Counted from the first letter of the stretch, positions 8,964 through 17,356 are shown. The stretch: 64,000 nucleotides of DNA from Arthrobacter sp. NIO-1057 (GCF_900094805.1 NZ_FMAT01000001.1:310001-374000); one strand, 5' to 3'. The notes: generated by a model from the sequence alone, not told the origin. Translations and numbers: made by a program.

Positions 8964-9374
8964 GTGGCCGTTAAAATTCGTCTGAAGCGCTTCGGTAAGA
9001 TGCGCGCACCTTTCTACCGCGTTGTTGTCATGGACTCCCGCGCTAAGCGCGATGGCCGTGCCATCGAGGAGATCGGTAAGTACCACCCAACCGAGAACCC
9101 ATCGATCATCGAGATCGATTCTGAGCGTGCTCAGTACTGGCTGTCCGTTGGCGCTCAGCCAACCGAGCAGATTCACAAGCTGCTGAACATCACCGGTGAC
9201 TGGCAGAAGTTCAAGGGCATCGATGGCCAGGAAGGCACCTACAAGGTTGCCGAGCCTAAGCCAGCATTCGTTGCTCCTGAAAAGGGTTCGGTGATCCTTC
9301 CTGAGGCCATCACCAAGAAGGCTGAGAAGCCAGCTGCTGAAGAGGCAGAGGCCGAAGCAACCGAGGCTGAGTAA
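8964..9374 (+). CDS. rpsP: 30S ribosomal protein S16
   Basis: A 136-residue S16 with the conserved N-terminus [19 protein letters not shown] and the [12 protein letters not shown] segment. S16 binds 16S rRNA and helps small-subunit assembly. The GTG at 8964 is preferred to a GTG at 8952 because the AGGAG at 8948-8952 overlaps the earlier codon and sits 11 bases before the later one. A low-complexity acidic tail rich in Glu and Ala (about residues 105-136) follows the core, as is common in actinobacteria. It starts the rpsP-khpA-rimM-trmD block. Confidence 0.97.
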   Translation: MAVKIRLKRFGKMRAPFYRVVVMDSRAKRDGRAIEEIGKYHPTENPSIIEIDSERAQYWLSVGAQPTEQIHKLLNITGDWQKFKGIDGQEGTYKVAEPKPAFVAPEKGSVILPEAITKKAEKPAAEEAEAEATEAE

Positions 9375-9376
9375 CA

Positions 9377-9619
9377 GTGCTCGTTGATGCGCTAGACCAT
9401 ATGGTTCGCGGAATCGTTGAGGAACCGGAAGACGTCAAGGTTGCCTTGAAGTCCACCCGCCGCGGCGATTTGCTCGAAGTTCGGGTCAACCCTGAAGATC
9501 TCGGTCGTGTGATCGGTCGTCAGGGACGCACCGCACGAGCACTGCGTACCGTCATGGCAGCGCTAGCCAAGGAATCGGTTCGTGTCGATGTGATCGACAC
9601 TGACCGCCGCCGCGGCTAA
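9377..9619 (+). CDS. khpA: KhpA: KH-domain RNA-binding protein
   Basis: An 80-residue single KH-domain protein. The GXXG loop is seen in LGRVIGRQGRTARALR (GRQG). KhpA proteins bind RNA, often as heterodimers with KhpB, and influence cell envelope growth and small RNA function. The GTG start lies two bases after the rpsP stop, so the two genes are translationally linked. Its position between rpsP and rimM is the standard one in Gram-positive bacteria. Confidence 0.95.
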   Translation: MLVDALDHMVRGIVEEPEDVKVALKSTRRGDLLEVRVNPEDLGRVIGRQGRTARALRTVMAALAKESVRVDVIDTDRRRG

Positions 9620-9653
9620 GCAACTGCAGCCCAACTCTTCGTTGGCTTCATTT

Positions 9654-9695
9654 CGAAAGGAGTTTCCGTCCAACTGGTGACGGGAACTCCTTTCG
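9654..9695 (+). terminator. Strong hairpin between khpA and rimM
   Basis: A 17-base stem (9654-9670 with 9679-9695; one G-U pair) encloses an 8-base loop. The following TGTTTCACC is only weakly U-rich, so this may be an attenuator or partial terminator inside the operon, lowering rimM-trmD expression compared with rpsP, or an RNA-processing site. Confidence 0.7.
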
Positions 9696-9733
9696 TGTTT
9701 CACCCCCACACAATGCAGAAAGAGCAGCAGACT

Positions 9734-10270
9734 ATGCGATTGCAGGTTGCCCGCATCGGCAAGCCCCACGGCATCCGTGGCGAAGTTACCGTCCAGGTTC
9801 TCACCGACAACCCCGAGGAACGCTTTACTGCCGGGGAAGAGCTGATCGTGGTTGATGGCCCGGTCAAAACCCTCACGGTGAAAAACGTCCGCTGGAACAA
9901 GACCATCCTGCTGCTCTCCTTCAAGGAGATCAACGACCGCAACCAAGCCGAAACCCTGCGCGGTGCCCGTTTGGAAATCGAAGTATCTGATGAACCAGAA
10001 GACGAATCAGATGAATGGTATGAGCACGAGCTGCTTGACCTCAAGGTCATGCTTGATGACCAGCAGGTCGGCGTCATCACCGCACTGCGCACCAACCCTG
10101 CCCAGGATCTTTTAGTCTTTGAAGATACCGAAGGCAATGAAATCTACCTGCCCTTCGTCGACGAGTTCGTCCCGGAAATCGATCCGGAAGCTGGCATTGT
10201 TGTCATCACTCCACCTGCCGGACTGTTGACCTTGAACAGCGACGACGACTCCGAGAAAGAAGAACAGTAA
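9734..10270 (+). CDS. rimM: 16S rRNA processing protein RimM
   Basis: A 178-residue protein with the RimM N-domain (RLQVARIGKPHGIRGEVTV) and the PRC-barrel C-domain (EWYEHELLDLKV...VPEIDPEAGIVVI). RimM binds S19 and helps maturation of the 30S head. The ATG at 9734 gives the usual N-terminus; in-frame upstream codons fall in the preceding hairpin. The tail is acidic (DDDSEKEEQ). It is followed three bases later by trmD. Confidence 0.95.
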   Translation: MRLQVARIGKPHGIRGEVTVQVLTDNPEERFTAGEELIVVDGPVKTLTVKNVRWNKTILLLSFKEINDRNQAETLRGARLEIEVSDEPEDESDEWYEHELLDLKVMLDDQQVGVITALRTNPAQDLLVFEDTEGNEIYLPFVDEFVPEIDPEAGIVVITPPAGLLTLNSDDDSEKEEQ

Positions 10271-10273
10271 ATA

Positions 10274-11101
10274 ATGCGTCTAGACGTCATCTCGATTTTC
10301 CCGGAGTACCTTCAGCCGCTCTCGCTCTCACTCATTGGCCGAGCCGCAGAAGACGGCATCCTGGATCTGAACGTCACCAACCTGCGCGACTTCACCGAAG
10401 ATAAGCACCGCAAGGTTGACGACACCCCATATGGCGGTGGCGCCGGCATGGTCATGATGCCCGAGCCATGGGGACGCGCCCTGGATGCCGTTCGCCCAGC
10501 CGACGCTCAAGGGCCCAAGCCCACCCTGATCGTTCCTTCTCCTGCCGGTCGCGTCTTTGATCAGCAGATGGCCTACGAATTGGCTGAAGAAGAGCACCTG
10601 GTCTTTGCCTGTGGCCGCTATGAAGGTATCGACGAACGCGTGGTGGACTACGCACGCGAAAACTTTAACGTCATCCCTGTCTCCATCGGCGACTACGTGC
10701 TTAATGGGGGAGAAGTAGCGGTAATGGTGATGGTCGAGGCCATCGCTCGACTGATCCCTGGAGTGATCGGTAACCCGGAATCCCTGGTGGAAGAATCCCA
10801 CTCCGACGTATTGCTCGAATACCCGGTATATACCAAGCCTGCGTCTTGGCGTGGCCGTGAGGTTCCCGAAGTTCTGCTCGGTGGTAACCACCAACGTGTA
10901 GGCCGTTTCCGCCGCGATGAACAGATTAAACGTACCGCTGCCCGTCGCCCGGATCTGATTACTCAGATGGATGTGCAGTCATTGAACCGTCGTGACCGTG
11001 ATGCCCTGTGGCACAACGGGTTCGCCATAGTTGATGGCGTGATCACCAATAAGGCCGAATTGGACTGGGCCACCGGGGCCGGTACCGAAGAAGACAAATA
11101 A
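10274..11101 (+). CDS. trmD: tRNA (guanine37-N1)-methyltransferase TrmD
   Basis: A 275-residue SPOUT-fold enzyme that methylates G37 of tRNAs reading CUN, CCN and CGG codons, which prevents frameshifting. Diagnostic segments are [12 protein letters not shown] at the start, [13 protein letters not shown], the trefoil knot cofactor region ([11 protein letters not shown] and [11 protein letters not shown]), and SYPVYTKP-like [11 protein letters not shown]. It works as a dimer with SAM. The start ATG follows the rimM stop by three bases. Confidence 0.97.
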   Translation: MRLDVISIFPEYLQPLSLSLIGRAAEDGILDLNVTNLRDFTEDKHRKVDDTPYGGGAGMVMMPEPWGRALDAVRPADAQGPKPTLIVPSPAGRVFDQQMAYELAEEEHLVFACGRYEGIDERVVDYARENFNVIPVSIGDYVLNGGEVAVMVMVEAIARLIPGVIGNPESLVEESHSDVLLEYPVYTKPASWRGREVPEVLLGGNHQRVGRFRRDEQIKRTAARRPDLITQMDVQSLNRRDRDALWHNGFAIVDGVITNKAELDWATGAGTEEDK

Positions 11102-11214
11102 GAGGCCAACATCACGAGAACAGAAATTCTGCTGGACTCGCGTCAACCGTAGCAATACGGCATAATTGTTTCTTGGTGTGTTTTTATCTGGCTCCTGCCG
11201 CAGGGGGAAGACCG

Positions 11215-11257
11215 GATGCGTGAAAACCGCCGCATCGACTGCTAGAGCCAGTCGATG
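11215..11257 (+). promoter_or_regulatory. Structured 5' leader of rplS with alternative hairpins
   Basis: A perfect 9-base hairpin CATCGACTG (11233-11241) / CAGTCGATG (11249-11257) with a 7-base loop lies about 95 bases before rplS. An overlapping upstream hairpin, GATGCG (11215-11220) / CGCATC (11231-11236), cannot form at the same time. Such exclusive pairs are a mark of ribosomal-protein leader regulation. No known leader family is claimed. The remaining 11102-11352 region contains a -10-like CATAAT at 11161. Confidence 0.45.
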
Positions 11258-11352
11258 GTAAACGTTCCGGGGAGATCGATTGGTCTATGGCCAACGGTGA
11301 GCCCCGCTACGAGGATTCGGTGACCTGCGGCATTGATCCTAGGAGATGCAAA

Positions 11353-11712
11353 ATGCATATTCTTGACTCAGTTGATGCAGCTTCGCTGCGTTCAGACGTT
11401 CCAGCTTTCGGTCCTGGCGACACCCTGAAGGTGCACGTCAACATCATCGAAGGTAAGAACTCGCGCGTCCAGGTTTTCCAGGGCTACGTATTGGGCCGTC
11501 AGGGCCGTGGCATTGGCGAAACCTTCACCGTTCGCAAGGTTTCCTTCGGCACCGGTGTTGAGCGTACCTTCCCAGTTCACTCCCCAATCATCGACAAGAT
11601 TGAGGTTGTATCCAAGGGCGACGTACGTCGTGCAAAGCTGTACTACATGCGTGATCGTCACGGTAAGGCTGCTCGCATCCGCGAGAAGCGTGACTTCAAC
11701 GCAAAGAAGTAA
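11353..11712 (+). CDS. rplS: 50S ribosomal protein L19
   Basis: A 119-residue L19 ([24 protein letters not shown] at the start, then [25 protein letters not shown]). It sits at the 30S-50S interface. The ATG at 11353 follows AGGAGA (11341-11346) by six bases and gives the usual family length; an in-frame ATG at 11287 would add 22 unrelated residues. It is followed 13 bases later by lepB, as in related genomes. Confidence 0.97.
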   Translation: MHILDSVDAASLRSDVPAFGPGDTLKVHVNIIEGKNSRVQVFQGYVLGRQGRGIGETFTVRKVSFGTGVERTFPVHSPIIDKIEVVSKGDVRRAKLYYMRDRHGKAARIREKRDFNAKK

Positions 11713-11725
11713 TCTGCGTTCTTCG

Positions 11726-12373
11726 ATGAACCAGATTGCCCGCTCTGAGCGAGCAACTTTGAAGCGCCGGGCCTTTTCTTGGGTCTGGCGCTTCGCCGTA
11801 CTCGCCATCATTCTTGGCTTAATCAGCACCATCATTTTCCGTGCCACGGTAATCGATGTCTTTCATATTGATTCAAACTCTATGGAGTCGACGTTGAATC
11901 CCGGCCAGAGCATTGCCGTTGATCGTCGCGCCTATCAGGATGAGTCACCTCAGCGTGGTGATGTGATTGTTTTTGACGGTCGCGGATCGTTCCTGCCATA
12001 TGCCAGGGCCAGTTTTGCCGATGACGTGCTGGGGGCACTCAGCCTGACCGGTACCGGCAACAAATACGTTAAGCGCGTCATCGGTGTCGGGGGAGACACC
12101 GTGGAATGTAAGGGCAATAATTGTCAGGTCACCGTTAATGGTCAAAAGATTGATGAGCCCTACATCTTTGCCGGTGATGCACCGAGTGAACAAGAGTTCA
12201 CCGTGCAAGTTCCTGAAGGCCGATTATGGGTCATGGGGGATCACCGCTCCACCTCCAAGGACTCGCGCTCACTTCTTGGTGCGAGCGGTGGAGGCATGAT
12301 TAGTGTTGACCGGGTGACCGGCAAGGCGACCAGCATCATTTGGCCCTTAGATCAGCGTGCCGAGATCCGGTAA
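11726..12373 (+). CDS. lepB: Signal peptidase I (first copy)
   Basis: A 215-residue type I signal peptidase with a single N-terminal membrane segment (AVLAIILGLISTIIFRA) and the catalytic domain outside. The nucleophile Ser is in HIDSNSMESTL and the general-base Lys in YVKRVIGVGGD; the box WVMGDHRSTSKDSR is also present. It cleaves signal peptides of Sec and Tat proteins. The ATG at 11726 is 13 bases past rplS, so the pair is co-transcribed. A paralogue lies at 15913-16617; normally the two copies are adjacent in this lineage, but here they are separated by 3.5 kb. Confidence 0.95.
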   Translation: MNQIARSERATLKRRAFSWVWRFAVLAIILGLISTIIFRATVIDVFHIDSNSMESTLNPGQSIAVDRRAYQDESPQRGDVIVFDGRGSFLPYARASFADDVLGALSLTGTGNKYVKRVIGVGGDTVECKGNNCQVTVNGQKIDEPYIFAGDAPSEQEFTVQVPEGRLWVMGDHRSTSKDSRSLLGASGGGMISVDRVTGKATSIIWPLDQRAEIR

Positions 12374-12798
12374 AAACTCGTAACCGGCAGCTAGCCGGAA
12401 GGCGTCAGAAAACGAAATTTCTCGTTTTCTGGCGCCTTTTTTCGTCGGGTGTGTAATTTTTTTCGAGGTTTCACAGACAACATCGTATTTCTATGTTTCT
12501 GATGTGTAGATTCTGCTCAAACACACAGGTTCCCCACCTCTGACTAGGTACTAGAAAGATAACTCCAATCTTAAACAAACGCTACTGGCTCGTAAGATGT
12601 GACGTAGTCGAATTTAAGCCACGCGTGCTGACTTGGGAAAACACGTTTCCGTATTTGTATTTTCGTTTGATTCGATACTTGAAAACTACTTGGAAGAGCG
12701 GCTATTGTTTCATTTTGGTAACAACACCTGTGCTTAGAAGTGTGCCCTGAGGTAAGAGCACCACGAGCACTCGCACCATAAATGTGGGAGAAGCATTA
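12374..12798 (+). other. Intergenic region between lepB and the S1 protease
   Basis: The first 70 bases hold the lepB terminator. From about 12455 to 12780 the DNA is markedly AT-rich compared with both neighbours and contains no credible gene. It probably carries the protease promoter. A TTGGAA at about 12690 is a possible -35, but no -10 partner was convincing. Confidence 0.5.
12401..12442 (+). terminator. Rho-independent terminator of rplS-lepB
   Basis: A 15-base stem (12401-12415 with 12422-12436, one G-U pair), a six-base loop and six T residues (12437-12442). Confidence 0.93.
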
Positions 12799-14970
12799 AT
12801 GCCAAATCCAAATAAAAAGACTGCGCAACGTGGCATCGTTGCTGCAGCCGCTACCGCTTTGGTAGTTGGCAGTAGCTTCATGCCAGCAGTTGCTGCACCG
12901 GAAGCGACTAGCTCGCCTTCTGTATCCCAGAAGTCCACTCCTAGTGCATCGTCCACCGAAGGCGCTGTGGACACCACCGGCCTTCCAGAAGCGATCGAAC
13001 GTGACCTGGACAAGACGGTTGATGAGTACTTGGAAGATTCCAAGGCCAATGAGACCGCAGCAACCGTCGACAAGGCTCTTGAAAAAGAAGGCATTGCGAC
13101 TCGTACTTCGGTAGAAAACGGTAAGGCCAAGGTCAAGGTCAGCGAGAAAGACGCTGAAAAGGCCAAGAAGGTAGTCGCTGCTACCAAGGCTGCTGTTTCG
13201 CTCGAAATCAACACAAACAACCTCTCCACCGCCAAGGGTGTGTACGGAGAGCTTGCTGAGAATGTTGATGATAATGAGCTGACACGCCTGACCGCGATCG
13301 TTGAGACCAAGGTCAAGGGTAAGGATGTCGTTAAGATCATCGCTTCCGGCCCCGGCTCCATCGAGGGATCCAAGACGCTTGCTCCAAAGAAGTCCGCCGG
13401 CACCGGCGACCTATCTTTGGAGGAGTTTGCTAAGGAAGCCAATTCTGACGTTGTGCTCGAAGCGTCCGATAAGGATTCCAAGGGTGCCGCAAAGCCTGGC
13501 GCTTCGGAAGACATCTACGGTGGCATGGGCTATGCAATGACGCAGGCTGGTCAGGAACCGCAGTCTCGTTGTTCGATCGGTTTTAACGCATGGGACGCTA
13601 ACGGCAAGGATGCGATCCTCAGCGCCGGTCACTGCACCGAAGACGGTGCCATGACTGACACCTTCGTTCTGGAAGCGAACGCTCCTAGCGATTTCCTTGG
13701 TTACACTGATCCGCTGGGCACCTTCGGATTCGCCCAGTTCGGAGGACCAAACAACTCGGGCTACCCGATGGACGCTACCTGGGACGACGTTGATACTGAA
13801 AACCCAGGTACCGACATCTCGGTCATCAAGGACATCAACGCTGACTTGAACCTGCACGCCGGCGTTTCGCAGTGGCCAGCTGGCGGCGACGAGCGCGATA
13901 AGGTCCTGAACGTGACCGGCGTATCAGCCGGAACCGTTGGCGCCGAAGCTTGCTCTTCGGGTGCAACCACCGGTTGGAGCTGCTCGACTATCACCGGTGA
14001 AGGTATCTTCTTCGTTCTCGGTTATGACAACACCCTGCGCGACGTTTGGGGATACACCGCTGACAACCCAGGCCAGAAGGTTCTGGATCAGGGTGACTCC
14101 GGTGGAGCGGTTCTGATCGGCAACAAGGCCGTCGGTATCAACTCTGCAAACGGTGCTGGTGAAGACGGCAGCGAAAACACCGCCGATGACCTCGCTATGT
14201 ACACCTCGCTCGACGACGTCGTCAAGAAGGGCTACGTCAAGGGCTACACCGTCAAGCTCTTCATCAACGCTCCTGCCTTGACCACCGAAACCGGTGCTGA
14301 GGTTGAAGCTGGTAGCAAGATTTCCGGTAGCGTGAAGGATGCTTCTTCGGGTACCCAGGTTGATGTCATCGTTGACGGCAAGGTTGTCAAAACTGTGACC
14401 GTTGATTCAAGTGGAAAGTTCAGCTTCGATGCTCCAGAGAAGACCGGCGCATACGAGTTCACTCTTCAAGCACACAAGGGCTTTGATAAGTCGGCAACCA
14501 CCCAGAGCAACGTAGTTGTTATTGCGGTTCCGACCCCAACCCCAACTGAAGAGCCTACTCCGACTCCGACTGAGCCAACCGAGCCAACTGTAGAGCCAAC
14601 TGAGCCTACTGTTGAACCGACTGAGCCAACTGAGCCTACTGTTGAACCGACTGAGCCAACCGAGTCGGCAACTCCAACTGAGACTGCGACTCCAACCGAG
14701 GAGCCAACTGAATCGGCAACTCCAACTGAGACGAAGACTCCAACCTCGGAGCCTTCGGAATCCAAGACTGAAGAGTCTTCGGAAGCTCCAAAGGATGACA
14801 AGTCGGACGAGCCAACCAAGTCGTCGACGCCAAAGGAAACTCCTAAGAAGAAGGATCCACTGGCTGACACCGGTTCGAGCAGCGCTCCTTTGATCGCTGC
14901 AGGTGGCGCACTGGCCCTGGTTGGTGCAATGTTCCTCCTGTTCCGTCGCGGTAACCGCCGCCACGGCTAA
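12799..14970 (+). CDS. Secreted S1-family (streptogrisin-like) serine protease with LAXTG wall anchor
   Basis: A 723-residue protein. Residues 1-34 form a Sec signal ending VAAPE. Residues about 50-240 are a charged alpha/beta pro-region. The chymotrypsin-fold domain has the full triad: His278 in SAGHCTE, Asp339 in NPGTDISVI, Ser434 in DQGDSGGAV, with Cys residues placed for disulphides. A beta-sandwich domain of bacterial Ig type follows (about 480-575), then a Thr/Pro/Glu spacer (PTEPTVEPTEPT), and finally LADTG (688-692), a hydrophobic segment and RRGNRRHG. LAXTG is the class E sortase signal of high-GC actinobacteria, so the protease is probably fixed to the wall. The ATG at 12799 is preceded by GGGAG (12786-12790). 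No sortase is in the window. Confidence 0.88.
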   Translation: MPNPNKKTAQRGIVAAAATALVVGSSFMPAVAAPEATSSPSVSQKSTPSASSTEGAVDTTGLPEAIERDLDKTVDEYLEDSKANETAATVDKALEKEGIATRTSVENGKAKVKVSEKDAEKAKKVVAATKAAVSLEINTNNLSTAKGVYGELAENVDDNELTRLTAIVETKVKGKDVVKIIASGPGSIEGSKTLAPKKSAGTGDLSLEEFAKEANSDVVLEASDKDSKGAAKPGASEDIYGGMGYAMTQAGQEPQSRCSIGFNAWDANGKDAILSAGHCTEDGAMTDTFVLEANAPSDFLGYTDPLGTFGFAQFGGPNNSGYPMDATWDDVDTENPGTDISVIKDINADLNLHAGVSQWPAGGDERDKVLNVTGVSAGTVGAEACSSGATTGWSCSTITGEGIFFVLGYDNTLRDVWGYTADNPGQKVLDQGDSGGAVLIGNKAVGINSANGAGEDGSENTADDLAMYTSLDDVVKKGYVKGYTVKLFINAPALTTETGAEVEAGSKISGSVKDASSGTQVDVIVDGKVVKTVTVDSSGKFSFDAPEKTGAYEFTLQAHKGFDKSATTQSNVVVIAVPTPTPTEEPTPTPTEPTEPTVEPTEPTVEPTEPTEPTVEPTEPTESATPTETATPTEEPTESATPTETKTPTSEPSESKTEESSEAPKDDKSDEPTKSSTPKETPKKKDPLADTGSSSAPLIAAGGALALVGAMFLLFRRGNRRHG
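14594..14653 (+). repeat. 30-base tandem repeat coding for the PTE spacer
   Basis: Two near-identical 30-base units code for the ten-residue repeat EPTEPTVEPT inside the wall-spacer of the protease. Shorter, degenerate copies of the GAGCCAACT unit extend from about 14570 to 14725. Such repeats can change number by slippage and would alter how far the catalytic domain stands off the wall. Confidence 0.75.
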
Positions 14971-15005
14971 GGAAAGCAACACCCATAGGTTCTAGGAACC
15001 TCTAG

Positions 15006-15046
15006 AAGTGTCCCGCTACCTCACCAAAGGTAGCGGGACACTTTTT
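15006..15046 (+). terminator. Rho-independent terminator of the S1 protease
   Basis: A 15-base perfect stem (15007-15021 with 15028-15042), loop CACCAA, followed by a run of T. Confidence 0.92.
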
Positions 15047-15141
15047 AGTTAGTACACATGTGGTTCACCGACTGCTTTACGAATAGCCCGTTAGCCTCAA
15101 ATTAAGGCAGGTTACGGGTACGCAAAAACCGAGGTGCAATT

Positions 15142-15726
15142 ATGAATTTCAACGCTAGAACATCACGTACTCCATTGGCATTAGCTTCCACCGCGCTGAT
15201 GGCCAGTTTATTGTTGAGCGGATGCGGTCAAGGAACCGATCCCGCAACCAAAGAAACTTCAGGTACGCAGTCCACCACTACGGCTGAGTCCACCGACACC
15301 CAAAGTGAGAACACTGTGGATCAAAATGCCTTACTCGCCGCCAACGACAAATTGTCGACAGAACTCGGCGACGATTATGTGCAAAGCTGGATCAAGGATG
15401 GCAAACTCCACGTTTCAACCACCAAAGAGAGCCAGCTCAGCGTCATCGAAGATGCCGGTGCCGTCGCTCATCTCGTGAAGTACAGCAGCGCAGAACTTCG
15501 CACCGCCATTGAAGACATCATGGCCTGGCAAGGAAAACAAGAGAACCCCATCCGCAGTTCCATTCATGCGTACTCGCTGAATCCTGAAACCGGGGGCATT
15601 ACCCTGTCTGTTGATAAAACGCAGATGGATGCCGTTTCCAAACTCATTGAGCAGGACAAGCCTGTCGGAGATATTCCCGTCGATTACAAGGTCAGCGGCG
15701 GCATTGCCTCGCCAGCTAGCTCCTAG
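15142..15726 (+). CDS. Lipoprotein resembling an orphan streptogrisin-type pro-domain
   Basis: A 194-residue protein with a lipoprotein signal (LMASLLLSGC, Cys29), a Thr/Ser-rich linker (30-65) and a globular part from about residue 68. That part reads GKLHVSTTKESQ, then AGAVAHLVKYSSAELRTAI, then NPETGGITLSVDKTQ and ends GGIASPASS. This order (V-strand, AGA helix, KYS-xx-EL helix, then N...G.TLSVD strand) is like the pro-region of streptogrisin/alpha-lytic-type S1 proteases, but no catalytic domain follows. I see a loose likeness to the pro-region of the protease just upstream. A role as membrane-tethered inhibitor or foldase is inference; it could also be an unrelated lipoprotein. ATG at 15142 is preceded by GAGGTG. 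Confidence 0.7.
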   Translation: MNFNARTSRTPLALASTALMASLLLSGCGQGTDPATKETSGTQSTTTAESTDTQSENTVDQNALLAANDKLSTELGDDYVQSWIKDGKLHVSTTKESQLSVIEDAGAVAHLVKYSSAELRTAIEDIMAWQGKQENPIRSSIHAYSLNPETGGITLSVDKTQMDAVSKLIEQDKPVGDIPVDYKVSGGIASPASS

Positions 15727-15759
15727 AAGCTTCCTTACCTCCTGCTAATTTCGAAAATG

Positions 15760-15814
15760 AAAGCTAATGGTCAGCCCGTAATGGTCAGCCGGTTGTGGGC
15801 TGACCATTAGCTTT
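15760..15814 (+). terminator. Hairpin terminator after the lipoprotein, with nested repeat
   Basis: An 18-base perfect inverted repeat (15760-15777 with 15797-15814). The loop carries a second copy of AATGGTCAGCC (15780-15790), so the 3' arm can pair with either copy. Confidence 0.8.
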
Positions 15815-15912
15815 ACCCACGCCATTCGCATCAATAGGCAATGAACACTTCGTGAGTCTCAGGCACGTAAGATGGGGAGTGTTACGCGATTAGGGAAGGT
15901 ATTAATCAAACT

Positions 15913-16617
15913 GTGAGCGCCGCATCAGCAGAAAATCCCCACGACAAGGGACCGCTATATAAGACCTGGCGATTCATCCGTGAGATCGTCATCATCGTGG
16001 TTATTGCGTTGGCGCTTTCCTTCGTGATCAAGACCTTCTTCTTCCGCGCCTATTACATTCCTTCGGGCTCCATGGAACACACCTTGGAAGTTAATGACCG
16101 GATTTTTGCCAACCTGATGGTTCCAGGGCCTTTTGAACTGGACCGTGGTGACGTTGTCGTCTTCCGTGACGACTTAGGTTGGCTCCCACCGGTGACAGAA
16201 TCGCCGACCGCATTCGAAAACGCGCTCTCCTTCGTCGGCATCCTGCCCGCATCTGGCGAACAGTATCTCGTTAAGCGAATCATTGGTATGCCGGGGGACA
16301 CCGTCGAGTACGACGCATCCATCGACAAGATCAAAATCAATGGTGAAGCCATCGATGAACCCTATATCTACACTGGCAACAAGCCATCAGATATGGAATT
16401 CTCGGTGACCGTACCTGAAGGCAAGATCTGGGTCATGGGCGACCACCGTGCAGCCAGCGCCGATTCACGATTCCACACCGACATCCAAGGTGGCTTTGTC
16501 GACATCGACTCCGTCCAAGGAAAGGCATCGGTCATATCCTGGCCAACCTCGCGCTGGGGAACGATCTCTTCGCATGATGAAGTCTTTGCCAATGTCCCAG
16601 ATGCGGCCAGCAACTAA
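15913..16617 (+). CDS. lepB: Signal peptidase I (second copy)
   Basis: A 234-residue type I signal peptidase. It has an N-terminal membrane segment (EIVIIVVIALALSFVIKTFFF), the nucleophile Ser in IPSGSMEHTL and the general-base Lys in LVKRIIGMPGD, plus WVMGDHRAASADSR. It is longer and closer to the canonical family than the copy at 11726. GTG at 15913 is the first start; AAGG lies nearby (about 15896). It precedes rnhB by one base, so they form an operon with DUF2469. Confidence 0.94.
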   Translation: MSAASAENPHDKGPLYKTWRFIREIVIIVVIALALSFVIKTFFFRAYYIPSGSMEHTLEVNDRIFANLMVPGPFELDRGDVVVFRDDLGWLPPVTESPTAFENALSFVGILPASGEQYLVKRIIGMPGDTVEYDASIDKIKINGEAIDEPYIYTGNKPSDMEFSVTVPEGKIWVMGDHRAASADSRFHTDIQGGFVDIDSVQGKASVISWPTSRWGTISSHDEVFANVPDAASN

Positions 16618-16618
16618 T

Positions 16619-17356
16619 ATGCCCTCAGCGAGGAGAACCACCAAAAACCAACCCACCACCCTGGAACATGAACGCGCCCTAGCGGCTGCGTATCAGGCGC
16701 GATTCATCGGGGCAGTTGATGAGGTGGGCCGTGGTGCTCTGGCTGGACCAATTACCGTGGGCATCACCGTGATTGACATTCACGAGGTACGTGAATTCCC
16801 TGAACTTCGCGACTCAAAACTCTTGCGTCCTGAAACGCGCGAAGAACTCGTTCCCCAAGTTCGTGACTGGGCAGTGGGATATGGGGTCGGCCATGCATCG
16901 GCTGACGAGATCGATGACTTGGGAGTGACCAAGGCCTTACGCCTAGCCGGAACCCGTGCAATAGAACACTGCGCGATTGCCCCTGAAGCTATCCTGCTGG
17001 ATGGCAGTTATGACTGGCTCACCGCACCCGAACCAGACCTCTTTGATGTTCTTGCCGATGACCGTGAGCCCGTAGGCGTACACGTGCCGGTTACCACCAT
17101 CATCAAGGGCGACATGACCTGTCAGGCGATCGCCGGGGCCTCCATTTTGGCCAAGGTTGAACGCGATGGAATCATGAGTGAACTGGCCAAGAAGCACCCG
17201 GATTTCGGCTGGGACATCAACAAGGGCTACGCTACGAACACGCACCGAGCGGCGATCGATACATTCGGGCCTTGCGATTACCACCGCAAAAGCTGGAATT
17301 TGACTTCACCAGGGCACACGGCCCAAGGTGAAGGCACAACAAAGGAAGCAAAGTGA
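16619..17356 (+). CDS. rnhB: Ribonuclease HII
   Basis: A 245-residue RNase HII that nicks 5' of ribonucleotides in DNA-RNA hybrids. The catalytic acidic residues are visible in GAVDEVGRGALAG (Asp, Glu), LLDGSYDWL (Asp) and SILAKVERD (Asp). ATG at 16619 starts directly after the lepB stop (TAA at 16615-16617). It ends in a TGATG overlap with the DUF2469 gene. The C-terminal tail after the CDYHRKSWN segment is unstructured. Confidence 0.95.
   Translation: MPSARRTTKNQPTTLEHERALAAAYQARFIGAVDEVGRGALAGPITVGITVIDIHEVREFPELRDSKLLRPETREELVPQVRDWAVGYGVGHASADEIDDLGVTKALRLAGTRAIEHCAIAPEAILLDGSYDWLTAPEPDLFDVLADDREPVGVHVPVTTIIKGDMTCQAIAGASILAKVERDGIMSELAKKHPDFGWDINKGYATNTHRAAIDTFGPCDYHRKSWNLTSPGHTAQGEGTTKEAK

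Noticed and set aside
11287-11352. In-frame extension of rplS
   Set aside because: The AGGAGA at 11341 places the start at 11353, and the extension lies in a structured leader.
12702-13514. A 270-residue minus-strand frame opposite the protease pro-region
   Set aside because: Ser/Ala-rich mirror of the real gene without a start signal.
14570-14725. Repeat array considered as CRISPR
   Set aside because: Units are contiguous, in frame and coding; there are no unique spacers and no cas genes.
14407-14982. Minus-strand frames of 134 and 191 residues opposite the protease spacer
   Set aside because: They are low-complexity mirrors of the PTE repeat.
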